Shown here: positions 8,972-22,413 of the stretch, piece by piece
How the letters are laid out: every line of letters starts with the position of its first letter
How positions within the stretch are numbered: position 1 is the first letter of the stretch
DNA from: Phylloscopus collybita
Lineage: Eukaryota > Chordata > Aves > Passeriformes > Phylloscopidae
Direction of reading: 5' to 3'
NCBI GenBank assembly: GCA_027886175.1
Contig: JAJNNQ010000024.1
Span: forward strand, 27,259,001-27,323,000
Length of the DNA: 64,000 bases
Translations under genes and position numbers: made by a program
Notes under the pieces: generated by a model
What the model saw: only the letters and a program-made list of their open reading frames with translations
Databases searched by the model: none
What the model was told of the DNA's origin: nothing

Positions 8972-9232
8972 TTGTTTCTGGGGTTGTTTTTTTGTTGTTG
9001 TTGTTGTTTGGTTTTTTTGGTGTGGGTTTTTTTTTGGGGGGGGGGGTGTTTGTTTTTGTTTGTTGGTTTGGTTTGGTTGGGTTTTTTTGTTTGTTGTTTG
9101 TTGTGGGGTTTTTTTGTTGGTTTGGTTTTGGTGGGTTTTTTTTGTTTTGTTTTGGGTTTTTTAAATTTTTTAATTTTTTTTGAATGCACCCAGCAGAAAG
9201 AAAAAAAAAGAAAAAGAAAAAAAAAAAGAAAA
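8972..9232. repeat. G/T-rich low-complexity tract followed by an A-rich tract
   Basis: About 210 bases on the + strand are almost only G and T, with runs such as ten T and eleven G and a (TTG)n stretch. After a short unique link (TGAATGCACCCAGCAG) comes an A/G-only tract of about 35 bases. Open frames over this block in several frames are compositional artefacts. The T-rich part could fold back on the A-rich part. Confidence 0.9.
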
Positions 9233-12200
9233 GGTAAGATAGAACAAAACCATAAGAAGCCACTGAAGAAAGTCTTAGCCTTTCAGGGGTAAATTCCCTT
9301 TCTGAAACTTGAAACACACATTAATCTTTAATGTTAAACCGTGGATTAAAAATTAATTCAAAAATCTCACAGTTTGGAACACTTACAAGTCTACTGCATT
9401 TTTAAAAGCTCAGATCAGTGCTACTCTGCATAAAGAAGTCTCCCCAAACCCTTTCTTTTCTCTTGAAGCCAAGAGCAGGTACTCACTGCTCTCCCCAGAT
9501 ATCCTTAAAGCTCAGAGAAACCTACTTGTGCTTCCCAAGAGCTGGGAAAGGCTGAGCCCTCAATTTTACTTACTTTTTTGTGCTCCTTTTTTTGTTTGCC
9601 CAGAGGGGGAACCAAAGGACCAGGCAGAGTCGTTGCAGTTTCCACAAGTATTTTTGGAGCCATGGCTCTCTTACCAGCTGCTGCCTTACAGGAGCAGGAG
9701 GTTTCCATCTCTAGAGTCTGTGCTACCACGTCGCTTGCCATAAGGGGTAAAACTTCCTCTTTAAGCATCACTGTGTTCAACAGCTGCCTCAGCACAGTTA
9801 CGCCAGCAGTTGCCATCACAAAACAGCCTCTCTCCCACGCTCTTTTCTGCACTCTCAGGCTCGTCTCTGTCCAAATCCTGCACCTGAGACCATCCTCAGG
9901 AGGCTGCCCTCACCTGCAGCCAGCTGGGCCCAGGCCAGAGGAGCCACGGTGCCAGCCAAGGTGAGCGCTGCCCACGCACCTCTGGGCGAGGAAGCTGCAC
10001 AGGCAGCCAGCACCACTCTTGGAGGGGAATGTCCCCCTCAGGGAGGTGCTGGTGCCTCTCTGACCCTCCAGATGCTTTCAGAGGAGAGGACATCTCATCT
10101 GCAGTCAAGGCTGCTACCTGCTGTGTGATAGGTACTGTGTGAGAATGAACAGGCTGCGCTGCCCCACGTGTGGGCACCCCCAGTATCACCAGGCTCTGGG
10201 TGAAAATGGAGCAACCCGTTCCTAGCTTTAAGTCAGTCCTTGTATTCAGGGAGAAAAATAAATGAATTTTTAAAAAAAAAAAAAAAATGCACAGAAGGGT
10301 GTTTAAACTGCACTGCAAATCGCACTTATCTCTCCCTTGTTTATCATAACTTTTCCTGCCATAGTTGCTAATGGAAATAATAATAATCACCATAGTAGAG
10401 TCATGCCTTGGCTTCTTTCCTAGATTCTCCTCTTGTTCACCAGGCAGTCAAGTCATTGTATCACCAAAAGTTCACAGAGACCTGGTGTCACAGGAGAAAT
10501 GCCACCAAGAAAGATTTTGACAACTTCCCATGGAAGCTGAGAAAGCAGAAGAGTAAAGGAGGAAAGCCCTTTTAGGGGCAGGGGAGTGACAGACAGGGGG
10601 GTAAAATGTGGCAAATCTCCACTATATTTGCCAACAGTGGAAAGCAAAGAAAACAACAATTATGAGTGAACAGACAATTCAGCACACAAACAGTCCTGCT
10701 AAGGATGCCAGCATGTTCTCCCAGCAGGATCTGAGGAGCCCTGGGACCAAGGGGAGGCAAGGAGCAAAAGCCCAGGTGATGTGCCTATGCTCGTGCAGAG
10801 CCAGACATGAACCCTCCCACTCTGGCTCGGTAGTTCATCTTCCAAATCATCTCTCCTTCCATAAATTCAGTCTTCTACTTTTAAACTCATGTGCCCATCA
10901 AGTCAGATTACAATTAAAACTCTGCAAGTATGGCAAAATATATTCATGAACATCTGTTTGAATAATGAGCCTGAATTTGCTTCGACATCCGCCCTGCTTT
11001 CCTTGCCTTCTGCAAGTGCTCACACCAGCTCTCTCCGGTTCAAAGATGACAACGTGGGGGAGAAGCTGCTGCACACACTCACATAAACATGAAGGTGATT
11101 TTGCCTGGTGGTGGAGGGGTTTCCAAACTCTGATGCACAGCCCTTTCAAGGGTTGGAGGCTGCTTCTCAGACTCCATAAAAACCAGCTGAGATAAATCAG
11201 CCTAAAATCAGAAAGCTACAACTTAGTTCATCCAAGTCCAGTCTGCCACTGAAAAATGTGTATGTGGGTTTGAATCCTGGGCTGTATGTACCTGCTGGGA
11301 GAAGAGGGGTAGTCACTCATGCTGAGGCCCTACCTGCTCCTGTGGTGGTTGCTCCCAGAGGTGCAGGTAAGTATCCCTCTCACTCCTCATCCCTCTGCCT
11401 CCCACTCAGACCTGCCAGTGGAACTGCTGGTGTTATAGCTCTCTCTCCCACACAGTTGTGGCAAAAAGATCCTGGTCCATGGGTAAGAGCAATTTTTTTT
11501 CTGTCATAGGTCACACTGAGAGGATCAGGCTAGAGAACAAGAATGCAGACAGCCACGCTGACAACCTGAACTGAGGGTAACCTCTGGCAGAGAAGGGGAG
11601 TAGGGACAGCCTCTGACCTCTCCATCCACCTCAGCAGCTGTCCCAGCAGTACTTCTGACTGCCTGACTCCTTTTGCCTGGCTGTGAATTGGAGCAGTGTC
11701 CCCTCCCCTCACCCCAGTGCTTTGTGCTGCTTGGGCATGTGGTGTTGAGGGAAAGCAGGAGAAAAAACAGAGAGATCGATGGAAGGAGCAGAAACCATAC
11801 CCTGAGGCCTAGATGCAGGTTGAAAGCAATAAATACTGAAAGTGATAGGTTGCAAGCTAGAATATGGCCCTGGGGAAAACATTTGATGAAGGGCAGAGAG
11901 GAATAAATGCAACAGTGTACACTTGATGGCTACTTATGGAGGTAAATCAGCATGGCTTAAAACGCACACACCCCACAGAGATACATGGAAAGGCTGCCCA
12001 CCAGAGGTTTTAGCAAGAAATTTGCTTATCTCTAAGCAGGATGTGGAATGGATAAAGAACAGTACAGCAGGACAAGAGTAGTCTCTGAGCAGGAGAAACT
12101 AAGAGTTTGAGAAAGGCACTGGGTAAATCCTAGAACCACAGAAGCTCACAAGGAGTTGTCTTTTGATGCTGCCACAGGAATGCTCCTTATGTTGACAGCA

Positions 12201-15200
12201 AACACAGGCCACAGGGAAGGAACTCAGCTCTAACAAGAAGATGCTATTGTGGGAGGTTGTGCTGTCCTGAGACTGGCACAAGTATGTTGCCCATCCAGGG
12301 ATACCTTCCATCAAAGGAACAGTTGTTTAGAACTGCTTGCCCTGCTCTCATTATAACACAACCTACTGATAAGTATTTCTGTACCCAAGTCACAAAAAGG
12401 TGAAGTCTTTTCCAGGCTCTGGGAAGCAATACAACAATGGAGTAAAGCACTTGTGCTAGGCTGGAAGACAGCATTGCTGCAGACAGCACATACAGCAATA
12501 ATCCATAACCACAGAGAACACATGAAGAAAATACAGCTACCTTTGGAAATGGGAAATCTATGAAATGAAACCAAGCTTCTGTTAGTCTTTTGGAAAGAAC
12601 ATCCCTGGCTCAACATAATTACAGGAGTTTGGTCCATACTTTTTCTTTTAACCTATCAAGAAGAATGGTGGTGCTGACACCACATCCCCATTACATCTAA
12701 AATGAAACACCAGGGATGGAGGTGTGGGATAGGGGTGGAGGGCAGGCAGTGTGCAAGTTCCCTTCCATGACAGTACCTTCCTCCCCAGCACACTAGAGCT
12801 GACAAGGCCATGCAGCACCAATTTGGTGTTTTGCATCCTCGGAGAAGTGAAAAACAGGAGGTGGCAGAGTGGTTTTCCCCCTGCTTTCTGGATGCATGGG
12901 TTTCTGACAGATTTCTCTGTGAAGGGCTACCCAAAAGCTCCATGGAACTGGAGTGTCAAACGTGAACATTCAGCACTTAATTTGTGGTGCAAATCCTGTC
13001 AAACTCGATTGCGTCTCTTTGCCCCTCCAAGGCATCCCAGGCTCTCTCCACTTCTGCAGGGGGATGAGGCTTTAAGGAATGACCAACTGTTAAAGCAAGC
13101 CTGCAAACCAGCAGGATGCACAGCGTATGCTCCAGAGCCAGGCATGCCCTCTCCTCCCATCCGCCAGCTCTGCATACGCACACAGAGCGGTCAGCTGGGA
13201 ATACACCCCAGGAGGCCTAATTAATGAACATATTTGAAAGCTCCAGGCATCACCACGCTGGAAGAAATGAGTGATAACATTAGCATCTGAGCACGAGCTG
13301 TTTGGATTGAGTGAGGAAGGAGATGGGGCTGGAGGCGCTGCCTGGGAAGCATCCCAAAAGCACAGGGCCCTCTGCAGGGCTCTGCCATACTCATCTGTAC
13401 CAAGCGTAAAGGTACCAGAGGGAAAGGAGCCTTCTAATAATGGGAGATCAGGCAGGATTAAGTGGGAACTCAAAAAGCACAGCAGATGCTTCTTTCTGCT
13501 CCCTGTGAAAGGAGAAAGTGATAATCGTGGAAGAAGGAAGGTAGGAAATGAGATGGAGATAGGGAGATACATCAAAGGGACAGAAAAGAAACAGAAGAAA
13601 AATAGATAGAAAAACGCTAAAAGATAAATGTAGTATGCTTTTAATTTGCATGATAAAAATAGTGCTCTTTTCCCCACCAATCATCTTTATTAGCAACAAA
13701 ATTTGCAGCGAGATCTCTGGCTAGCTATCTAGCTGTGACAACAGCAAAGCTCTGTAACAAACGGCTCCGTGGGGGCTGCAAAACTCCGTCTCAGGCAGTT
13801 TTAAATGCAGGGCATAGGGCTGACTGAGACTTAGCCTGCGACTTTGCTAGGCAGCACACAGGCCAGAATCCTGGTGCCTGAACTTCTGGCCTGCAATCCA
13901 CTCATTTTTGGAGAGTGGCTGAATGAAATCACTGAGTTTCTACTGTTTATTAGAGTGTACCTGCATAGTGCTCACCTGTGTCCCAGACTACAGTCCATGT
14001 ATCACTGGCCTAAAAAGGTGCCCCAAGATCTCAAGCTTCCGCAGGCTTCAACTGTAGGGACAGTCTCCAGGAGATGTGAAAGAGGTCACAGAAGAAAGAA
14101 GATGTGTAGGAAGTCTACTTTCACCAGGGACCTACAGCTTGTTCAGCAGTAGTGCATGTGTTGTATGTATGTGTCCCATGCTGGAAGGCACAACCACTGC
14201 AGTGCTTCCAAACTCCCTTCTCAGCCCAGCAACACACAACTCACACCAACACAACACTGAGCCTGAGAAGGAGCACATCAGGCTCTGAGCTCTGTCAAGT
14301 CAGGTCTTGGCTATGAGCAAGGAAGTCAATGGCAACACCCTGGGCAGGGAAAGAGTCTGGCATGAGGCATGTCTCCTTTCACACCCCCTTCACGGCTCCA
14401 GGGACAAGGTACATGGGAAAAGATTCCTTGTTGAAGGGCTTCTTTCTCAGAATACCTGCCACAATCCAAATTCAAACCAGTAGCCCAGTCATGGGACCTG
14501 GGGCCAGATGCAGCAAAGCCACTGCTGTTAAGAGGATGGAAAAAGCAGTGGATGACACTTCTTTGTCAGACAGAGAAAAAGCATGGCTAAGAAAGCACCT
14601 GCCAAGAAAAATCTGTACCAGCTCCACGTAACATTTTTGAGATATAGGCTAGCTCCAAACCCACAAGTCTGTCCTCAAGCAGACACAGCATGTGTCTGTA
14701 CTAGGTTTAATCCAAGTAGCATGTTAAAACCAGCAAGAATGCCACGCTGGAAAGGACATTGTGTACTTTCCTGATGGCAGCTCACAGCAAGATCTGTGCT
14801 ACCGCAGTCCCTCTGACTCTTACTCATGTTGAACAAAATAGAAGCAGCAAGCTTCTTCTATCACACCCTCCTTTGCCCAGACAGACAAAATCCCTACACG
14901 CACTGGTTCAGTGCTGTAATCTCAACCAGCAGGTATCAAAGCCCCAGCTCCAAACCAGGAGCAACAGAGCACCTCATGTGTGTTGGGCTGCTGTCCAAGA
15001 TACACATCTCTGACAGGTTTATTGGATCCTTATCTCCCTCTTGCTGGCAGGAAGTCAAGGCACAGGTATTTGTGACCATGCTAATTCAATATTTCCCCCT
15101 TACTGGCAGTTTTAGACACAGCCTTCAGGGAAATCTTTTGACCATGTTTTGGTTGTAAGTCCAGTGCTCAAGCCCAGATCTTCTGAAGGTGTTCCAAGGG

Positions 15201-18200
15201 TCCACACTATAGCCCAGGTCATGAGATCAGCACTACAAATGCATTGGGAAAAAGAGGCCTGCAAAGGACCTGCAGGACACAGCCAGCAGACACCACCACC
15301 CACCCTGGCAGCCACACTTAGCTGGCAGATGGGTCATATTGGCTGGGGAAATACGGGAGGCAGGCCAAGCAGAGATGGGGTGCACCAACTTTAATGGGGT
15401 TCACATGTCCTCAAATAGCTGAGGGCATCTCCTCATGTGTTTATATAAACAGCACTGTTTCCTTTGGATCTTCCTCTAAAACACACTGAAGAGAACCAGG
15501 GGTGAGTTCTCACCTTTTCTTCAATGCAGTGTTCTAGCATGAGGGAACTGAGAAGGGGAACTGGCACAAGGACACATCTTCTTGTTGAACAGATAATGCA
15601 CTGAGATCTGCGTGGCCAAAACATTCTGTTCCTATCTGGGGCAAGTACTGCTGCACCCTTAGGCAGCAGCCTTGTGTTCTCCTCATGTCTCTTTCTCTCT
15701 CTCAAAAAAAACAACAAATAAACAATTCTCCTGTAAAAACATTTACCACCTCAATTTCTTTCTAAGACAGCCTTTACTTCAGCCATGAAAACACAAAAAG
15801 AAGCTGAGCTCTGATAACCACTGCATCCTTCCCTTTATTCTCATCCTTTCCCTTATCACAATTTGAAGAGTAATGACCTGAACCAACCCCATCTTAAGAC
15901 AATGGGTGTCTGTGTACTGGCTTCAGCGGAATGTGGATTAACATGGGATTGCAAAATCTCCAAAATTAATGCAACTGTAATGCTGTTAAAATAATGGCTC
16001 AGAGGTCAGGAGATCCCTGAATTGAAATGCTTTCCTTGAAATTAAGCAAGCTATACCACATATCCTGCATTGCCCATGATTATACCTTCATACAGAGAAT
16101 GAAATAGAGTACTGCACATCTGAGAACAAAACCCAGGAATATAGAAGTCTGTGAGTGCAAAACAAATACTAAGAGTAGATAGCAGTTGCTATCTTCTTTC
16201 TTTATCTCCCAGTTGGTACTGATAGTTTGTTCACTGCAATGCCTTTTTTTTCTTGTGCTTTTCTTGAAAAATTCATAAAACAAAAATGTTAGAAGAAAAC
16301 AGAGCATGTAGAACAAAAACTCCTCTGACAACAGTAATTCTACAACAAAAAAGCTCAGAGAGAAACAAATTTGGCCTCAGACTTGGTTTCATGTAGTCAT
16401 GGAATGCCACCTTTGAGCCTCTTTTCCAATTCACCAGAGTCCAGGCAAAAAAAACAAACAAACAACAAGGTGTTGAGCAATGTGCCACTAACAGTGACAA
16501 CTTCCTTCAGAGCTCCTCTCCCTGTACAGGTAATGCTCCTGTGTGTATTATTATCATTCCAACTGTCCAAAGAGAAACTGAACTGCCTGGCTCTGGTTTT
16601 AATCACAACACCCCCTAAATTATGGCTTCTGACAATTATGGATGCCCATCTTTGGACAAGAGATGACAGCCAGAGGCTGAGTACCTGCAGTTTCTGCTGG
16701 AGGCAGTGAGGGTTGGAGCAGTCCTTTCTCCAGTCACTGTCCTAATGCCATGATAATGTCATATGGATGGAATCAAAGGAAAAAGCAGACAGACACAATT
16801 TCCACTAGCTGTTCATCTTTTGAAACCTGACTGTTTTCCCCAGAGCTTCCCAGGGAAATCCTGGCTACATTTATTTTGGCTGGGGTACAAGGCTATTTTT
16901 AGGGAAATAAATAAACAGCTGAATGCCCATTTTTAATTTTCATTTAGGTCTAGGATTAATATATTTTTTTTGTTAATTTTGCTTTAATCTCCTTGCCCTT
17001 CATTACTCCCTGACATTCACAGCAGGGGAGATGAGACTTGCAGGGAGGAGGGTGAGGACTAGGATTCAGTGGGAGCAGTGATGAGGAAGGTACTGAAAGG
17101 GGGAAGAGAGTGAGGGGAAAGAGTATTGTTGACAGCATCTGATCCTCCGATTAATGTATTTCTAAGCAGATTAACCAAATCCCAACTGCTCTGTGCCAGG
17201 TCTCTTCTCTAAGCTTCTCTCTCCCCCATGTAAACAAAAAGACATTTCCTCTGAGAAAACAACCAACATACTGACCAGAACTGTGGCAGGCTCCCTGCCC
17301 TCAGGTAGCCCAACACTGTGAGGCACAGAAGAAGGGGGAACGTATGGGTCTATGGGAAGAGTACAGGTCCGTGGGGGTAAACTCCACTTTTAGGCACATT
17401 TTGTGCTTTTTCCTTTTTTTTTTCACCTCCTCAGGACTCTGCGTGACTCCTGACTTGTTCATCTCCAGGAAGGGTGTGAAGGATGCCATGATTTGGGAAG
17501 ATGAAGACAGAATGGCTTCTGGTCTCAGAGTCACATGAGAACTCATGATCTTATTATATTCTGCTTGTGCATAGCTGCTCTCCATGGCATCCACAAAGGG
17601 AGGAAGCAAGAGAGAAAGGTGGGTCAGAACATCCCAAAAGGACGTGGTGGAAACCACTAAATACAATCCACTTCTTCCTGCCCTGCCCCACAAAAAGCTT
17701 TACTCAGACTTCCTAAAAGAGAGAAACACTTCCATTTCTATCCAGTTTTTTGGAGCATTTCAGTCAGGAGTTGGCCAAAGCCCTGTAACCCTGTATCACT
17801 GTCCCTGTTTTAGGAGAATGGAAAACTGAACATAGGCAGAGGTCATAGGGCAGGTCAGTGGTACAGCCCCATTCTCATGAGCTGAGTTACAGGCATTTTT
17901 ACAGGTCATAACATCAGCCTTGGCAGAACGGGTCTTCTCTAATGAGCCTCTAAATTTAGCCTCCAGATTTATTTGTTCCCAGATCTTGTGCAGAAACTCC
18001 TTCACCAGACGTTCTCCTGCCTTGCTGCCCAAGGCAGGTTTGCCATCTCTGGTAGCAGCAGCCACAGAAGTCATGGGACATTTCTGCCTGCCCAGCATGC
18101 TGATGGAGCTCAGACACCACCACACCTGTTTTCAAGCATGGCACTGTTGCCAATCTGTCTTGAAGTGGAGCTTGGAAGGATGGAAAGACCTCCTGCCTCT

Positions 18201-21200
18201 TCTCCCCTTTTACAACCACTCAGTGTTTCAGCCAAGGTTTCCTCTCAGCTCTCTGCCTTCTCCTCAGCAGCAAGTGGCTGAAAGACTTACAGACTTCCAC
18301 CACCCACTTTGGGTTAGAAGGACTCTCCTTAAAAGGGAGTTTTTTTCTATATCTCCCACCAGGGAAGGAGAGCAGCTCTTGTAATGAGCAGTCAACAAAG
18401 CACAGTGCATGAAACCACTCAGGAAGGAGAGGAATTCCCATTTGCTCAGCTTCCTGTCTTGCCCTGCTCCAGCCATGGCGAGCACTTTTAAATTTCAGCA
18501 AAGAAATGCTTAAACCAAATGCTGTCACTGCTGTCTTTGCTACGCAGTGACAACAATGTAAATTGACCCTGAGAAAGCTCCACAACACACAACTTTTAAA
18601 AGAAACATTTCAGATCTTACAGTAATGTACAGCATGGTGTTTTCCTATCGATGCCTTTTCATTAAGAGAATCACCAGAAATTCCTGTGCTGCAAATGGAA
18701 GCAGGGGTTGTGACTAAACAAGAATATACGGTGCCAGTTAAGGATGCAGGGGGGGATAAGGGCAAGGGGAAAAAAAAGAAAGCAAATGAATTTATGTTGC
18801 CTAAGGCATTGAGGAGAATAAGAAGGGATTTACAAATTCATCAGGAGGAGAAGCAGCACCAGAAAGAAGGTGGGTTCATTAATAAGTGAGGATGAGGATG
18901 AAATGAATAGTTCAGAAATGGCTGAACAGCTTTTTTAAATCTGTCTGTAGCCATAAGAATAGAGAGAGGAATTTTGTACTAGAAAAGAGGGGAAAAAAGC
19001 AAGCTTATAAAAAGAGAAACAAAAAGAACTTGAAGAATTATATGTCCGCAAAGGAAATAAAGCAAGCAACATCCTAGAACTTAATCTAGAAAAGACAGAG
19101 ACATTTTTTAAAAGCATTTTTCACATCAACGGAACTAATACAGGGCTGACTGTTAGGCAATCTATACATATAAGCACCTGCATAAATGTATGCAGGATCA
19201 GGAGCCCAATTTGTTACGGTGAGGCATTGACAAACGTATTATCCCAGTGACAAATAATCTGACAATTTACATTGAGCTAGGGAGGTTCCACAAAACCAGC
19301 CAAAAAGCAAACATAATAAAGATTTTCAATAAGGAATAGAGCCTGCAATATTTAATTTTAAGTCAATGCCTAGCCTTAGTGAAATAATGAAACAAATATA
19401 TAGGGCCATTAGAATCTAAAGAATAAAATCACATGAAATACACAAGTTAAAATCTTTTGCTTTTTAATACACGTACGCAATTAGCACACAGAGGAAAGGC
19501 AGTGAAGAGAATTTGAAGTTTCAGGAATTTGAAGAATTTGACACTGGCCCACTGGAACCAAAAGCCCATGGATCAAAAAACTGGCCAGTGGTACCAAAAG
19601 AAAATATGCTTTGTTGGACTGGGAAATGACAAATGACATGCCAAGGGGTTTTCATCCATGGTGGCCTTATTAAACCAGTGTCACAGGAAGACAACACTAA
19701 CTGTCCATGAAATTTGCAGCTGCCACCCTACAGAGAAATTGCAAATATAATGGAAGACAAAGAAAGAGGGTGTCGATGAACACATAGCTCCTTAAAATTG
19801 AACATGTGAGGGCAATGGTCTGAAAGTTAAAGCAGAGAGTAGCTTGAGTGGGACAGAGGATGATTGCATCTGGGCTTATCAAAGCCACAAACTGAACCCA
19901 TCAATACAGAAAAAAGAAAACAGTTAATGTCTCTGGAGAGCAGTAATCTAAAAGATGGATATGCAGGAGATGGGAGAAAGCATAGAAACTGTTTCATTCC
20001 CTGAAACTTGAGGTTACAGAAAAGAAGCAAATAAAAAAATCTCAATGTGCTGCATTAACAAATCAGGCTCACTCAATTTTGAGTGGGAAGCAGAGGTGCA
20101 TCTCAGCACAGAAAAGGGAAGAAGGGAGGGGAGAGTGTCCACACCCTTTCAACACAACCTGTCCAAGGATTCAGTTTGGTTAATTCCATCATTTTTTCCT
20201 CATTGCCAATAGATGAACAGCAAACCAGAAAAAAATCAGAGATGATTTACAAAGAGACATGGAAGAACATACACAGAAGACTAAGGAGGGCCAAATGTGT
20301 ACAGTTCATTAAGGAATGACCCCAAGGTAGTAAATTGTAAGATACATTTGATGCATGTGAACACTGCAGAGTGAGAGGAGGTAATAACTAGGAGTTATGA
20401 GGTTAAACCAGGATGAAAAAAAGTAGACCTTATACCAGGAAATAGGTTAGCCTTGTTCTGCTTCTGAATCAGTTTAAATCAGAAATAACTCAACAAAAAG
20501 GAAAGAAGGAGCACAGAAAACAGATACTACTGCATCCAGACAGAGCATTTTGGAGATCCCTTCCCAGTCTCCCAGTCTTTGCACTGTCTGAGATGCCAGC
20601 TCCCAAGCTACAGCAGCACCCTCAGTTGCATCCATTTGTTCCTTCCTTCTAGGAAAAGCAGACGTTTTACCCAGAACACAAGCACTGGGCAAAATTCAAA
20701 CCACTGCTGAGGCAAAACAGCCTTGCTGGGTGTTTGAGCAGCTCTGGCTAATCTAATGCCCATTAGCAGCATGCATGGTTACATAAAAGAGATACTAAGG
20801 CTCTAATTCCACTCTTCATTACCATTATGAATACAGTGACATACAGATATGCTGTAAAGACCTCCTGCCTCTAGGGAGTTCATGTTTCCAGATGCCTGCT
20901 GACCACAGGAAGGGCTGGGAGAGGGGCACAGTTCCTGAATTTCTCTAAGCACTAACGTGCTGCATAAACAGACCTGACCTCTTCTCCTGGACGATGACAA
21001 AAATAAACATTTTCATCTCTCACAGAATTTTAAGTCAGCTCAAACTGCAGGTACACCCACAGAGCACTTAATGCATGAGAAACATCCTTGGGGTCGTACA
21101 TGCTTTCAAAAAAAGCCAAATCCAACCCCCCTGTCAGACGTTACTTAAGAGCCAATGAAGGAGAAAACAAGAGTAATAGTGCTCAGCAGCCCCCAGGGCC

Positions 21201-22364
21201 TTCAGCTGAGCTGCTGTGAAAGGCCTGCACCACTGCAGGCACAGGGAAGGGCAGAGCACACCGGAGAGGAACCCGCAGCTTGGTGGCAGCTGTGACAAAT
21301 TTGGCTGCTCATTATGCCCACTGCTACAGAATGGAGTGCTTTTGGGAAGTCTTTGCCCACTTACTGGAACAAACAGGCATTGCCTGGCTGAGAGGTGTCT
21401 TCTGGAGGTTAATACACTCAACGTCCTTATTAAATTTATTCCTCATTTTCTGATGGCTAAATCCTGGCTTGCTCTGCCTTCATATGCCTTGCAGTGTCAA
21501 GCAGATGGGATGCACATATGTATTCGCCACCATGTATTTTGGGCAGGGCCAGATGCAGCCCAGCACTGAGCGTTCCCAGGTCACCCGGTGGGAACAACAC
21601 TCAGTTGCACCCCGTGGTCCCAGAGAAGCCAGCTCAGCTCTTGTGGGGGCTAGGAAGATCTGCCTTCCTCTCAGCACCTGGCAGAAGCACTTGAGGGACT
21701 GCAATGCTTTCATCCAGCAGGCAGAGAACTTCTTTGCGGCTCACTTGCCCCACCCAGAGGCATTTTGCTCTGCATCCTGCGAATGCCGAAGTTCTGCAGC
21801 CTCCAAATTCCGCAGGAGAGGGGGCAGACAGCAGCCGTATCGCCGAATTAAACCCAAGCAACAGCAACGATGGTATTGAGGGACTCCTACAGATCTTGAC
21901 AATTACCAAGTTCAGGCCCTCTGGAGCCTTCCTTCAGTCACTCAGAGTTGTGGAATTGATCTGGAAACCACTTTATTAATGTTCTTTCTTTTCCTCCCCT
22001 TCTCCCCAAGCAGCATCATCATTTATTAATTTATGATTAAATGAATTATTGATTCTCACTGCACCTGCAGTATTCGGCATTGTCCTTCCTCCCCAGAGAC
22101 AGCTTTGACTGATGTGAGAATGGCAGGATGTCAGAGAGACAAAAAAAGGGAGAGAAGAAACTCCATGTGTGGGGGACCTCAGACAAGCATGTTCCCCACC
22201 AAAGTGCCAGGCTGCAGGTGATGGGCACAATGCACCAGGGCACAGCAATGATGCCACCTTCTCAGACAGCAGTGAAAAAACCCAGAAAGCTCAAAGCCAA
22301 ATTGCTTCTGATAAGGAGGGAATGAGTAGCAGAGCTATTCATAGGCATTCAGCATGTGGGGAGG

Positions 22365-22368
<4 letters not shown>
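9233..22368. other. 13-kb non-coding stretch
   Basis: No gene that I can support. Contents worth naming: AATAAA at 10257-10262 followed ten bases later by 16 A (10272-10287); an AT-rich, possibly regulatory block with an octamer motif at 13644-13651; a lysine-rich 67-codon frame at 18686-18889 in an A-rich area; and an AT-rich block with TAAT-type motifs near 21960-22080. All longer open frames lack family patterns, are flanked by stops, and occur at the density expected by chance. Confidence 0.55.
10272..10287 (+). repeat. A16 tract with AATAAA just upstream
   Basis: A16 is preceded by AATAAA at 10257-10262. This could be the tail of an old retrocopy, but no parent gene is recognisable upstream and no flanking duplication is clear. 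Chance is as likely. Confidence 0.4.

Positions 22369-22411
<43 letters not shown>
22369..22411 (+). repeat. A43 homopolymer
   Basis: An uninterrupted run of 43 A. No polyadenylation signal or recognisable retrocopy precedes it, so it reads as a mononucleotide microsatellite. Its length is likely to vary between individuals and to be error-prone in assembly. Confidence 0.95.

Positions 22412-22413
<2 letters not shown>

Noticed and set aside
8883..9317. Lys/Asn/Pro-rich and Phe/Gly-rich open frames over the G/T tract
   Set aside because: They follow the low-complexity composition and have no counterpart in unique sequence.
10257..10287. Retrocopy tail (AATAAA plus A16)
   Set aside because: No parent-like sequence upstream and no flanking duplication; kept only as an A tract.
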